A DNA stretch of 64,000 nucleotides, taken from NCBI GenBank assembly GCA_030593065.1, contig JAUVHV010000001.1, positions 1 through 64,000 of the forward strand, written 5' to 3'. The position numbers were made by a program, and so were the translations under genes. The notes under the pieces were generated by a model. That model did no database searches and was not told the origin of the DNA. It was given only the letters and a program-made list of their open reading frames with translations. Below, one piece after another: positions 35,138 through 46,243 of this stretch (position 1 is its first letter; the number at the start of each line of letters is the position of its first letter). This DNA is from Candidatus Omnitrophota bacterium. Its GTDB lineage: Bacteria; Omnitrophota; Gorgyraeia; JABMRG01.

Positions 35138-35271
35138 GCAGACAAAACTTTCCGGCCCTTTCGCCTTCTGCGTTTGAGCACTGCCTGGCCGCTGCTGCTG
35201 CTCATCCGTTTTCTGAATCCATGCTTGCGTTTCCGCTTAAGATTTGATTTTAGCGTAATGTGTTTTTTCAT
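35134..35271 (-). CDS. rpmH: 50S ribosomal protein L34
   Basis: 45 residues: [19 protein letters not shown] then KRM and the end [12 protein letters not shown], matching L34. ATG at 35271-35269. It is the first minus-strand gene left of the origin. Only eight bases separate the -10 box from the start codon, so the transcript is nearly leaderless. Confidence 0.96.
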   Translation of the reverse strand: MKKHITLKSNLKRKRKHGFRKRMSSSSGQAVLKRRRRKGRKVLSA

Positions 35272-35279
35272 AGTAAGAA

Positions 35280-35307
35280 ATTATAACATAAAAACAGATG
35301 AAGTCAA
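35280..35307 (-). promoter_or_regulatory. Promoter of rpmH-rnpA
   Basis: Minus-strand TTGACT (35307-35302), 16-base spacer, TATAAT (35285-35280), then eight bases and the rpmH ATG. Confidence 0.8.
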
Positions 35308-35323
35308 GTTAAAAACTTTTTTC

Positions 35324-35351
35324 TTGCATATATATCTTTTTCTGTTATAAT
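35324..35351 (+). promoter_or_regulatory. Promoter of dnaA
   Basis: TTGCAT (35324-35329), 16-base spacer, TATAAT (35346-35351). It diverges from the rpmH promoter. The leader of about 60 bases contains a palindromic element. Confidence 0.72.
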
Positions 35352-35360
35352 CATTCCGTT

Positions 35361-35381
35361 CTGCCTGCCAACAGGCAGGCA
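35361..35381 (+). repeat. Short palindrome in the dnaA leader
   Basis: TGCCTGCCAACAGGCAGGCA, a perfect TGCCTGCC/GGCAGGCA hairpin with a four-base loop. It is a reduced copy of the family inserted in pheT, gyrB and coaB, here in the 5' untranslated region of dnaA where it could influence initiator expression. Confidence 0.75.
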
Positions 35382-35417
35382 TTTAATGTCTGTTGAAAAA
35401 TATAAGGCCGCATACTC

Positions 35418-36791
35418 ATGGCACATTCGCTAGACGGAACCTGGGCCTCGCTGCTCCAGTGTTTACGTAAACAGATAAGCCCGCAAAGTTACGAAACATG
35501 GTTTACGCCTACAAAACAGGTCGGGGCAGGGGACGGCTATATAACTGTTGAGGCCCCCAATAAATTTTTTAAAGATTGGCTTCTTGACCACTATAAAGAA
35601 CCTATGGGCGCCGCCGCAAAAGAGATAGGTAAAGATAATCTGGATATAAAATTTGTTGTGTGCGAGCGCGCTGCCGGCGATAAACCGGATGCTGATAAGG
35701 GAAATGAAAAAAAGGGGGGTTTCAAGTTATTTTCGCGTTCATTTGAACGGTTTTCGCACCCGCAAGAGACTATCTTTAATCAGCGTTATACGTTTGATAG
35801 TTTTGTGGTTGGCGGGTGTAATCGTTTTTCTCACGCAGCCGCTCTTGCTGTAGCGGAAAGTCCTGCCAAAGCATACAATCCTCTTTTTATCTACGGTGGG
35901 GTGGGGCTTGGAAAGACCCATCTGATGCAGGCTATCGGGCTGCATCTTATCACTAAGCAACCACGATTAAGGATTACGTATATATCAAGTGAAAAATTTA
36001 CCAATCAACTTATTAGTTCTATACAAAACAGGACCGTACAAAAATTTAAAGACAAGTACCGGCATCAGGATGTCCTTCTTATAGATGATATTCATTTTAT
36101 ATCAGGAAAAGAGGCTACGCAAGAAGAATTTTTTCATACATTCAACGCGCTTTACGACGCGCATAAGCAGATTATTGTCTCCAGCGATAGATCGCCAAAA
36201 GAGATGCCCGCGATGGAAAAACGCCTTGTTTCGCGTTTTGAGTGGGGCCTTGTTACTGATGTGCAACCACCTGATACTGAAACGCGCATCGCTATACTAA
36301 AGAAAAAATTAGAAAAAGAGGCTGTTGCTGTGCCTATGGATGTGGTATCTTATATAGCGGATAATGTTACTACCAACATCCGCGAGTTGGAAGGGGCGTT
36401 GATCCGGGTTATCGCTTATTCGTCGCTTCTTAACCATAAGATCGATCTTTTTGTTGCCCAGGAAGTATTAAAAGAAGTTGTTGTTGATAAAAAAAATAAT
36501 GTTAATGTTGAGTGTATTCAGCGTGTTGTCGCAGAATATTTTAGTATCGGAAGTAATGATATGAGAGTAAAAAAGCGCACTAAGAAGGTGGCTTACCCAA
36601 GACAGATTGCGATGTTTCTCTCCAGAGAGATGACCAAGCTTTCGCTTATTGAGATAGGGGGGTTGTTTGGCGGGAGGGACCATTCAACCGTAATTCACGC
36701 GTGTAGTAAAATAGAGGAAGATATTAAGAAGAATCCACATATTAAAAGCGTGGTTGAAAATATTATAACAAAAATAAAGTCTGATGGTTAG
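35418..36791 (+). CDS. dnaA: Chromosomal replication initiator DnaA
   Basis: 457 residues. Domain I (WASLLQCLRKQISPQSYETW), a short linker, the AAA+ domain with GGVGLGKTHLMQAIG (Walker A), LLIDDIHFISGKEATQEEFF (Walker B), SSDRSPKEM (sensor 1) and SRFEWGL, then domain IV with SLIEIGGLFGGRDHSTVIHACSKI, the DnaA-box-reading signature. It is the first gene of the rightward replichore, followed by dnaN with the likely origin between them. Confidence 0.97.
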   Translation: MAHSLDGTWASLLQCLRKQISPQSYETWFTPTKQVGAGDGYITVEAPNKFFKDWLLDHYKEPMGAAAKEIGKDNLDIKFVVCERAAGDKPDADKGNEKKGGFKLFSRSFERFSHPQETIFNQRYTFDSFVVGGCNRFSHAAALAVAESPAKAYNPLFIYGGVGLGKTHLMQAIGLHLITKQPRLRITYISSEKFTNQLISSIQNRTVQKFKDKYRHQDVLLIDDIHFISGKEATQEEFFHTFNALYDAHKQIIVSSDRSPKEMPAMEKRLVSRFEWGLVTDVQPPDTETRIAILKKKLEKEAVAVPMDVVSYIADNVTTNIRELEGALIRVIAYSSLLNHKIDLFVAQEVLKEVVVDKKNNVNVECIQRVVAEYFSIGSNDMRVKKRTKKVAYPRQIAMFLSREMTKLSLIEIGGLFGGRDHSTVIHACSKIEEDIKKNPHIKSVVENIITKIKSDG

Positions 36792-36872
36792 GGAGTTATT
36801 AACATTCCCACAATAGTTACTACTACTACTATTTAAAATTAATGTATATTAATAATAATAGAGGGTGTTGAT
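36792..36872 (+). other. Candidate oriC unwinding region (DnaA-trios)
   Basis: The dnaA-dnaN gap has TTATTAACA (seven of nine bases of the DnaA box TTATCCACA), then CCCACAATAG, then the triplet run TTACTACTACTACTAT followed by an AT-only tract and TATATTAATAATAATAG. This order (box, triplets, AT tract, dnaN) resembles the Bacillus subtilis incC unwinding region, as I recall it. The dnaN ribosome site GAGGG closes it. Gene polarity diverges just to the left. Confidence 0.68.
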
Positions 36873-37973
36873 ATGCGGATAAGTATAAAAAGAGAAGATT
36901 TATTATGTTGTATACAAGCGGTTATTGGGGCAGTAACTCAAAAAAACACACTACCCATCTTATCAAACATTTTATTTGAGGCAGATAAAGACAGTAATGA
37001 TATAAAAATAACAGCAACAGACCTGGATATAGGTATTACCGCGACCACGCAAGCAGTGGTTGAGGAGAGTGGCGCGGTAACAGTTTTAGCGAAGCGTTTC
37101 TCTGATATAATAAAAGAGCTACCAGGCAGTGAAGTAGAGCTAATAACAAAAAAAAACAATATCATAACAATTAAGACCAACACCGTAGCTTTTAAAATTC
37201 TAACAACCCCAAAAGATGAATTCCCGCAACTTCCAAAACCAACCACAACACAAGAGATTACCGTAACTCAAAAAAAATTAAAACAAATGCTTTCAATGAC
37301 AATCTTCGCGATAAGTAAAGACGAAACACGGTATGTCTTAAACGGTATCTGTTTTATAGTAACGAAAAAAGGCATAAAATTAGCAGCGACAGACGGAAGG
37401 CGCCTGGCTATAATAGAAGAAAAACAAAACATAAACACACAAGAAGAAAAAAAATACATAATACCAGCAAAAACAACACAAGAACTTTTACGAAATTTAA
37501 ACGACACACAACAGGTAAAAATTCTATTTTCAAAAAACCAGGTTACATTTTACCTGAACAATCTCCACATTGTCTCACGCCTTATAGAGGGTGAGTTTCC
37601 GGATTACGAACAAGCTATTCCAAAAGAGGCGGAAAATAAATTAACAATAGAACGCAACCGGCTTATCCCCGCAATAAAAAGAGCCGGCCTATTAACAACC
37701 CCTGAATCACAGGCAATTAAATTACACCTTACAAAAAACAGGCTAATAATCTCAAAAACAACACCCGAGATAGGCGAAACAAAAGAAGATGTAGAAGTAA
37801 AATATATTGGAAGTGAATTATTAATAGGTTTTAACCCCGTATATTTGCTGGAAGCGTTAAGAAACATCAACCAGGATACGATTGAGCTCGAGTTGACAGG
37901 CCCGGAAAAACCAGGAGTAATACGCACTAAAGAGAACTACATATATATTGTTCTCCCAATGCAAATTTCTTAA
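36873..37973 (+). CDS. dnaN: DNA polymerase III sliding clamp (beta subunit)
   Basis: Ring clamp that tethers polymerase. 366 residues, the usual three-domain length, with VTQKNTLPILSNILFEA near the N-terminus, FKILTTPKDEFPQLP, RYVLNGICFIVTK, and the C-terminal end VIRTKENYIYIVLPMQIS close to the family's YLIMPMR-type ending. Codon use is AT-rich compared with gyrB. dciA starts three bases after its stop. Confidence 0.95.
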   Translation: MRISIKREDLLCCIQAVIGAVTQKNTLPILSNILFEADKDSNDIKITATDLDIGITATTQAVVEESGAVTVLAKRFSDIIKELPGSEVELITKKNNIITIKTNTVAFKILTTPKDEFPQLPKPTTTQEITVTQKKLKQMLSMTIFAISKDETRYVLNGICFIVTKKGIKLAATDGRRLAIIEEKQNINTQEEKKYIIPAKTTQELLRNLNDTQQVKILFSKNQVTFYLNNLHIVSRLIEGEFPDYEQAIPKEAENKLTIERNRLIPAIKRAGLLTTPESQAIKLHLTKNRLIISKTTPEIGETKEDVEVKYIGSELLIGFNPVYLLEALRNINQDTIELELTGPEKPGVIRTKENYIYIVLPMQIS

Positions 37974-37975
37974 GC

Positions 37976-38284
37976 ATGAAAAAAGAAGGCCCAATACAAA
38001 TAAGCGAAATTCTTAAAACAACAATAAAAAAAGCAGAGGAACAAAAAAAAGGCCTCTTAAGTGAAGAGGAAGCGCAGGATGCGTGGAGAACCGCGGCAGG
38101 CGCAAGCGCGGTAAAACACACAAAAATAAAAAGATTCACCAAAACAACACTAATAATAGACGTAGATAGCCCGACATGGATTTACCAGCTTAATATAGAC
38201 CGGGAAAAAATAGAAAAAAGGCTTAACAGGCAATTAAAAAGAAAGCCCCCAATCAAGATTAGGTTCAGGGCCGGCGGAGGATAG
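37976..38284 (+). CDS. dciA: DciA-like (DUF721) helicase loader
   Basis: 102 residues between dnaN and gyrB, where many bacteria carry recF plus a DUF721 gene. The central region AWRTAAGASAVKHTKIKRF and TLIIDVDSPTWIYQLNIDREKI fits the KH-like DUF721/DciA domain that loads DnaB helicase in bacteria without DnaC or DnaI. recF is not at its usual place and is not seen elsewhere in the window. Confidence 0.82.
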   Translation: MKKEGPIQISEILKTTIKKAEEQKKGLLSEEEAQDAWRTAAGASAVKHTKIKRFTKTTLIIDVDSPTWIYQLNIDREKIEKRLNRQLKRKPPIKIRFRAGGG

Positions 38285-40873
<2,589 letters not shown>

Positions 40874-40895
40874 CTCGTAGAGAACAGGGGTTTAT

Positions 40896-43325
40896 ATGTA
40901 TACGCACGGCGAAAAAATAACAAAACGGTATGTTGAAGCAGAGATAAAAGAGTCTTATATCAATTATGCGATGAGCGTGATTGTAGGACGAGCGCTTCCA
41001 GATGCGCGTGACGGGCTAAAGCCGGTACAGCGCAGAATTCTCTATACAATGCACGGGCTCGCGCTTCAGCACAATAAGCCATACAAAAAAAGCGCGCGCA
41101 TAGTCGGTGATTGCCTTGGCCGCTACCACCCGCATGGCGACTCGTCTATCTACGACGCGTTAGTGCGCATGGTGCAGGATTTTTCTTTGCGCTACCCCTT
41201 GATAGATGGCCAGGGTAACTGGGGGTCAGTCGATGGAGACCCGGCAGCGGCGATGAGGTATACAGAAGCGCGTATGGCAACGATCGCTGGTGAGCTGCTA
41301 ACTGACATTGACAAAGATACAGTCGATTTTTCTCCGAATTTTGACGGCTCCCTAAAGGAGCCGGTTCTTCTGCCCTCCACCCTGCCAACCTTGCTTGTGA
41401 ATGGATGCAGCGGTATCGCGGTAGGGATGGCGACCAACATGCCTCCGCACAACCTGAATGAGATAGCAGACGCGATTATAAGAATTATAGATGAACCGGG
41501 CACGGAGCTAAAAGAGCTCTTAAAGATAGTAAAGGGGCCGGATTTTCCGACGGGGGCAACCATTTGCGGAAAGAGCGGCATAAAGAGCGCTTATACAACA
41601 GGGCGCGGCAGGATAAAGCTTCATGCTCGCGCGCGGATAGAAGAACTGAAAAACGGAAAATCATCAATAATTATTACAGAGTTGCCGTATCAGGCTAATA
41701 AGACTAATCTTATAGAGTCTATAGCCAGGCTTGTAACTGACAAAAGAATAGAGGGTATCGCGGACATCAGAGATGAATCGGATAAAGACGGTATCCGTAT
41801 TATGGTTGAGTTGAAGCGCGATAGGCCCGCTCAAGTGGTTCTTAATCAGCTTTATAAACATACGCAGCTTTCGTCGACCTTTGGCATTATAATGCTTGCC
41901 CTGGTGAATAACCAGCCGCGCGTCCTGACACTGCGGCAGCTGTTGGATCTGTATGTAGACCACAGAAAAGAGATCGTCACAAGGCGCGTACGATTTTTGT
42001 TAAGAAAAGCGCAGGAAAGGGCCCACATATTAGAGGGGCTGAAGATAGCGCTTAAATATATTGATAAGATTATAAGAACCATAAAAGAGTCAAAAGACGC
42101 GCAGTCCGCTAAGGGAGCGCTTACAAAAAACTTTGATTTAAGTGAAATACAGGCCCAATCCATACTGGAGATGCAGCTACAACGCCTTACCGCTCTGGAG
42201 CGCACTAAGCTGGAGGCAGAGTATCTTGAGCTGCTGAAAAAGATAGAGACGTACGAATCGATCCTCGCAAGCGATAAGAAGGTACTCAACATCATAAAAG
42301 AGGAACTGGTGGAGCTCCAGAAAAGATACGGTGACCCGCGCAGAACAGACATTGTAGGCGAAGTAGAAGACCTGCAGATCGAAGACATGATAGCGGAAGA
42401 GGACGTTGTTATTACGATAAGCCACGGAGGGTACATTAAGAGGCTGCCTGTTAGCGCTTATCGCAAGCAAAAGCGGGGCGGCCAGGGGGTAATGGGCGCG
42501 GACCTTAAAGAAGAAGACTTTATAGAGCATCTATTTGTCGCTACAACGCATGAGCACATACTATTTTTTAGCAACAAGGGCAAAGTCTTTTGGTTGAGGG
42601 TGCACGAGATCCCGCAGGCAGGGCGCGCATCCAAAGGCAAGGCGTTGGTGAATCTGCTTCAGCTCGCGTCGGGTGAACGAGTAAGCGCCTTTATGCGAAT
42701 TAAAGAGTTTGATAAAGGCGGAGCATTGGTTATGGCTACAGCAAAAGGAATCATCAAAAAGACAGAGCTTGCGGCATACGCAAATCCGCGCAAGGGAGGC
42801 ATCATAGGTATTACCATTGACGAGGATGATAGCCTTATAGGGGTTGTCCTTGTGGATGACCGGGGAGAGATCATACTCGCGACACGTGAAGGCAAAGCCA
42901 TACGTTTTAAGGCTCAAGAGATTCGAAACACGGGCCGCGCGGCCCGTGGCGTCAAAGGTATAACCCTTGGCAAGAAGGATAACGTGATCGGCATGGCGGT
43001 AGCGCGTGACGACGCGACACTATTGACTGTTTCGGCAAAGGGGTTTGGAAAGCGCACGCCGGTAGGAGAGTACAGATTGCAATCGCGTGGCGGAAAAGGT
43101 ATAATCAACATCAAGGCCTCACCAAGAACAGGGTGTGCGGTTGGTTTAAAGATGGTGACAGACAGAGATGAGATCATGATTATCACAGAAAGCGGCATAA
43201 TAGTGCGAACAGCGGTAAAAGGCATACGCGCCAGCGGCCGCTCTACACAAGGGGTGAAGATTATCGCGCTCAAAACCCCAAAGGATCATGTCTCAGCAGT
43301 TGCCTTAGTTGTTGCAGAAGAATAG
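40896..43325 (+). CDS. gyrA: DNA gyrase subunit A
   Basis: DNA-cleaving subunit, 809 residues. Catalytic tyrosine is in [11 protein letters not shown], quinolone region in [22 protein letters not shown], and the C-terminal beta-pinwheel has the GyrA box as [11 protein letters not shown], which separates gyrase from topoisomerase IV. Starts 22 bp after gyrB, so the two subunits are co-expressed. Confidence 0.97.
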   Translation: MYTHGEKITKRYVEAEIKESYINYAMSVIVGRALPDARDGLKPVQRRILYTMHGLALQHNKPYKKSARIVGDCLGRYHPHGDSSIYDALVRMVQDFSLRYPLIDGQGNWGSVDGDPAAAMRYTEARMATIAGELLTDIDKDTVDFSPNFDGSLKEPVLLPSTLPTLLVNGCSGIAVGMATNMPPHNLNEIADAIIRIIDEPGTELKELLKIVKGPDFPTGATICGKSGIKSAYTTGRGRIKLHARARIEELKNGKSSIIITELPYQANKTNLIESIARLVTDKRIEGIADIRDESDKDGIRIMVELKRDRPAQVVLNQLYKHTQLSSTFGIIMLALVNNQPRVLTLRQLLDLYVDHRKEIVTRRVRFLLRKAQERAHILEGLKIALKYIDKIIRTIKESKDAQSAKGALTKNFDLSEIQAQSILEMQLQRLTALERTKLEAEYLELLKKIETYESILASDKKVLNIIKEELVELQKRYGDPRRTDIVGEVEDLQIEDMIAEEDVVITISHGGYIKRLPVSAYRKQKRGGQGVMGADLKEEDFIEHLFVATTHEHILFFSNKGKVFWLRVHEIPQAGRASKGKALVNLLQLASGERVSAFMRIKEFDKGGALVMATAKGIIKKTELAAYANPRKGGIIGITIDEDDSLIGVVLVDDRGEIILATREGKAIRFKAQEIRNTGRAARGVKGITLGKKDNVIGMAVARDDATLLTVSAKGFGKRTPVGEYRLQSRGGKGIINIKASPRTGCAVGLKMVTDRDEIMIITESGIIVRTAVKGIRASGRSTQGVKIIALKTPKDHVSAVALVVAEE

Positions 43326-43335
43326 TTTATTGAGC

Positions 43336-43411
43336 GGCCCCATCGTCTAGCGGTCTAGGACAACGGCTTTTCGAGCCGTTTACGCGGGTTCGAGTCCCGC
43401 TGGGGTCACCA
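43336..43411 (+). tRNA. tRNA-Glu (UUC), CCA encoded
   Basis: 76 nt including CCA. Acceptor GGCCCCA/TGGGGTC (one G-U), anticodon stem ACGGC/GCCGT with loop TTTTCGA (anticodon UUC), T-arm GCGGGTTCGAGTCCCGC. It starts 10 bases after the gyrA stop codon. Confidence 0.95.
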
Positions 43412-43458
43412 TTATTACGGGCATTGTTTTTTTTCAAAAAGCAGCGCCTGTTTTTTTC

Positions 43459-43487
43459 TTGACAATACTCAAAGCTTTGTGTATAAT
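43459..43487 (+). promoter_or_regulatory. Promoter of the AAA/DUF4143 ATPase gene
   Basis: TTGACA (43459-43464), 17-base spacer, TATAAT (43482-43487): a consensus sigma70 promoter, 32 bases before the ATG. Confidence 0.8.
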
Positions 43488-43519
43488 TACTCAAGACATT
43501 GAGATAATTGGAGAATATT

Positions 43520-44734
43520 ATGCAATTACCTGAATTTAAAAGAGATGCAACAGGCACTATCGAGAAGCGTTTGCGTGAAAAAAGACATTTTATACAGGTT
43601 ATTATAGGCCCAAGGCAGGTTGGCAAGACTACCGCAATACAGCAAGTTTTAAATAGCCTGAACTGTCCATATCATTATGCAGCTGCCGATCTTCCTGCTC
43701 CTCCGCCAAGAGAATGGATTGCCCAGCAATGGGACGCGGGGAGACAAAGACTTCGTGGCCAAAACACAGCAACATTAGTTTTAGACGAAGTGCAAAAAAT
43801 TTCGAACTGGTCGAATGAAATAAAACGTTTATGGGATGAAGATACCCAGAAGGGCAATAATCTTAAAGTAGTTCTTTTAGGTTCATCCGCTCTCTTAATT
43901 CAAAAAGGATTAAATGAGAGCTTAGCAGGGCGTTTTGAGGTAATAAGATTTTTCCATTGGCCATGGAAAGAATGCCGTGAATGTTTTGGCTGGACAGCGG
44001 ACCAATATATTTATTTTGGCGGATATCCTGGAGCAGCGCCTTTGATTAAAGAGGAAGAAAGGTGGTCTCAGTATATCAGGGATTCTCTAATAGAAACAGC
44101 TATCTCAAAAGACATATTACTTTTAAACCGAGTCGAAAAGCCCGCTCTTTTACGCCAGCTCTTTGTGCTGGCTTGTGAATATAGCGGACAGATATTATCG
44201 TATCAAAAACTGGTTGGCCAATTAGCGGATGCAGGCAACACCACGACCCTTGCGCATTATCAAAAACTGCTTGAATCAGCTTTTTTGATAAGAGGATTGC
44301 CAAAATGGTCAGGAACCGCATTGCGGAGAAGAAGCTCAAGCCCCAAATGGCTGCCCTTAAATACAGCTCTTGTAACCGCAATAGCTAACAGAAGCTTTCA
44401 GGAATGGCGCTCTGCTCCAGACGCGTGGGGCCGCTTAGTAGAGGTTGCTGTTGGCGCGCACCTTGTGAACGAAGGCGCTGAGCATGGGGTCGATGTTTAT
44501 TATTGGAGAAAAGGGCATTATGAGGTTGATTTTATTGTTTGTAAGGGTAAAAGCTTAGTTGCCATAGAAGTGAAAAGCGGCAGAAAATATACAGCCAGGC
44601 AGGGATTGGGAGAGTTTTCAAAAGAGCACAATCCTACGAAAACGCTTATAGTAGGATCACCAGGTATTAGCATAGAGGATTTTTTGACGAGTTCAGCCAA
44701 CGACTGGTTTAGTAAGAAAGCAAAAAGTGAATGA
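43520..44734 (+). CDS. AAA_14/DUF4143 family ATPase
   Basis: ATG at 43520 has GGAG six bases upstream; a TTG four codons earlier is less likely. 404 residues. N-terminal AAA part: IGPRQVGKTTAIQQVL (Walker A), TLVLDEVQKISNWSNEIKRL (Walker B), LLGSSALLIQKGLNESLAGRFEVIR. The C-terminal DUF4143 part has a nuclease-like fold pattern, YYWRKGHYEVDFIVCKGKSLVAIEVKSGR, whose E-V-D...E-V-K resembles the PD-(D/E)xK core. Such ATPases are common, scattered, often mobile or selfish genes of unknown role. It is a single-gene unit with its own promoter. Confidence 0.88.
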   Translation: MQLPEFKRDATGTIEKRLREKRHFIQVIIGPRQVGKTTAIQQVLNSLNCPYHYAAADLPAPPPREWIAQQWDAGRQRLRGQNTATLVLDEVQKISNWSNEIKRLWDEDTQKGNNLKVVLLGSSALLIQKGLNESLAGRFEVIRFFHWPWKECRECFGWTADQYIYFGGYPGAAPLIKEEERWSQYIRDSLIETAISKDILLLNRVEKPALLRQLFVLACEYSGQILSYQKLVGQLADAGNTTTLAHYQKLLESAFLIRGLPKWSGTALRRRSSSPKWLPLNTALVTAIANRSFQEWRSAPDAWGRLVEVAVGAHLVNEGAEHGVDVYYWRKGHYEVDFIVCKGKSLVAIEVKSGRKYTARQGLGEFSKEHNPTKTLIVGSPGISIEDFLTSSANDWFSKKAKSE

Positions 44735-44814
44735 AAATAATCTATCGGCGCAGTAAGCTCCCCATCTAAATGGCCAATGGCCCACGGAAATGTTACGTAA
44801 ACATTATTTCTTAT

Positions 44815-44843
44815 TTGACAACCGGCTTTTATTTGTGTATTAT
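44815..44843 (+). promoter_or_regulatory. Promoter upstream of the decayed phosphatase gene
   Basis: TTGACA (44815-44820), 17-base spacer, TATTAT (44838-44843). Confidence 0.7.
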
Positions 44844-44872
44844 TTATGTTAAGATTAATATATGAGGTATAG

Positions 44873-44944
44873 ATGATTTTCGAAAAGGGCTGGAACGCTC
44901 CAAAGAGAAATGAGTCAGGAGTTAGACCCAAATTTTTGCCTTAA
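44873..44944 (+). CDS. Possible 23-residue leader peptide
   Basis: ATG preceded by TGAGG; the frame MIFEKGWNAPKRNESGVRP then KFLP ends inside the left arm of the hairpin at 44927-44963. The position between promoter and hairpin is that of a leader peptide or a small regulator. No run of one amino acid points to a specific attenuation signal. Confidence 0.35.
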   Translation: MIFEKGWNAPKRNESGVRPKFLP

Positions 44945-44963
44945 CTTAAGGTAGAAATTTGGG
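44927..44963 (+). terminator. Hairpin with T-rich tail before the phosphatase remnant
   Basis: CCCAAATTTTTGCCTTAA and CTTAAGGTAGAAATTTGGG are near-perfect inverted repeats, followed by TTTTATCTTTTT. It could be an intrinsic terminator or attenuator. A strong AAGGAGGGG ribosome site follows directly. Confidence 0.6.
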
Positions 44964-44988
44964 TTTTATCTTTTTAAGGAGGGGCAAA

Positions 44989-45604
44989 ATGAAAATAGGA
45001 CAGGAAATTAGGTGTCATTATCGGCGATGTCGCCGGCAAAGGTATTCCGGCCGCTCTTGTAATGGCCATGGTTAACAGTTCTATAGAGAAATTCAGCCAT
45101 GGGAAAGACGTTTTTCCTCAGAAAGTTATAGCAAAGGTAAATAAAGACGTCTTACAGCACCTGCCTAAAGATTCCGATATATTTATCACTGTTTTTTATA
45201 GTATAATCGACCTTAAAAATAATATCTTTATTTATTCCAAGGCGGGACAGATGCCGCCTTTATTGTTTGATAAGACAAAACGCATACCGCTGGAGGCAAA
45301 AGGCCCTCCCCTGGGAGCATTCGAAAGGTGTTCTTTTGAGGATAATCAAATCAAGATATGGCCGGGGATAAAAATTGTCTTTTTCACAGATGGAATACCT
45401 GAGACAACAAACAGGTCAGGGAAGATGTTTGGGCTGAGTAGGCTTCAAAGATTGATTGCGAGCAATAGCACTTTAGGCCCAAAGGAGTTGGGTGAAAAAA
45501 TATTTAAAGAAGTAGAAAAATTTAAGGGTAAAGAATCTCAAGCCGACGATTTGACTTTAGTAGTAGTTGAAATCGAGGATAAAAAAGGAGGTTTAGTGAA
45601 ATGA
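44989..45604 (+). pseudogene. SpoIIE/RsbU-type PP2C phosphatase remnant, 5' part deleted
   Basis: A good ribosome site (AAGGAGGGG) precedes ATG at 44989, but after six codons (KIGQEI) the frame is lost. The family sequence GVIIGDVAGKGIPAALVMAM continues in another frame from about 45010. Downstream the PP2C domain is intact, with AGQMPPLLFDK, FFTDGIPETTNRSG and QADDLTLVVVEI. The usual N-terminal regulatory domain and first third of the catalytic domain are missing, so this is an internal deletion. An ATG at 45062 could still express a 180-residue fragment. It overlaps the response regulator start. Confidence 0.75.
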
Positions 45605-46014
45605 ATAAAATATTAGTAATTGATGACGAAGCAACTGTAAGAAAACTCTTTACAAAACTTTTATCAAAGGAAGAATATAAAGTTTTTACTGCTTCAAATG
45701 GAAAAAAAGGCATAGAGATAACAAAAGAAAAAAAACCGGATCTTATTATTCTTGATTTGAAGATGGCTGAAATGGGTGGAATAGAGACCCTAAAGAGGAT
45801 AAAGAAATTTAATAAACGTGTTATTATAATTGTTCTTACGGCATATGGTACTATGGAGACAGCTTCTGAGGTAATGAAGCTAGGTGCTTATGATTTTATT
45901 TCTAAACCTTTTGATGTTGCAAGGATTCGAAGCTCTATCAAAAAGGCGATTGATATGCAAAAGCTTTCTGAAGAGGTTGCTAAATTGAAGGCTAAAGTAA
46001 AAAGAAAAAAATAA
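45601..46014 (+). CDS. Stand-alone response regulator (receiver domain)
   Basis: 137 residues, one CheY-like receiver: acidic pair IDDEATVR, phospho-acceptor in LIILDLKMAEMGG (about residue 53), switch threonine in IIVLTAYGTME, lysine in DFISKPFD. A basic helical tail follows. No output domain. It overlaps the phosphatase remnant by 4 bp, so it once formed a pair with the SpoIIE-type phosphatase. That partner may be non-functional now. Confidence 0.9.
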   Translation: MNKILVIDDEATVRKLFTKLLSKEEYKVFTASNGKKGIEITKEKKPDLIILDLKMAEMGGIETLKRIKKFNKRVIIIVLTAYGTMETASEVMKLGAYDFISKPFDVARIRSSIKKAIDMQKLSEEVAKLKAKVKRKK

Positions 46015-46243
46015 ATGGAAATATAAAATTACTTGCCGCTGATGGCCTGTGATAAAAAAGGTAGTTTCACCCCTTCTCAAAATCTCTTTTCTGCAATACC
46101 CAAAATAAAGCCATTGTCAGATGTAAAAACAGAGGTAAAAGATCGTAAGGCTTGACGGATAGATGTTATCATGATACGCTTAGTATTAAATTGGTAAAAG
46201 CATTGCATAAGTTATATTACAACAGAACAAAAAGGAGGTAAGC

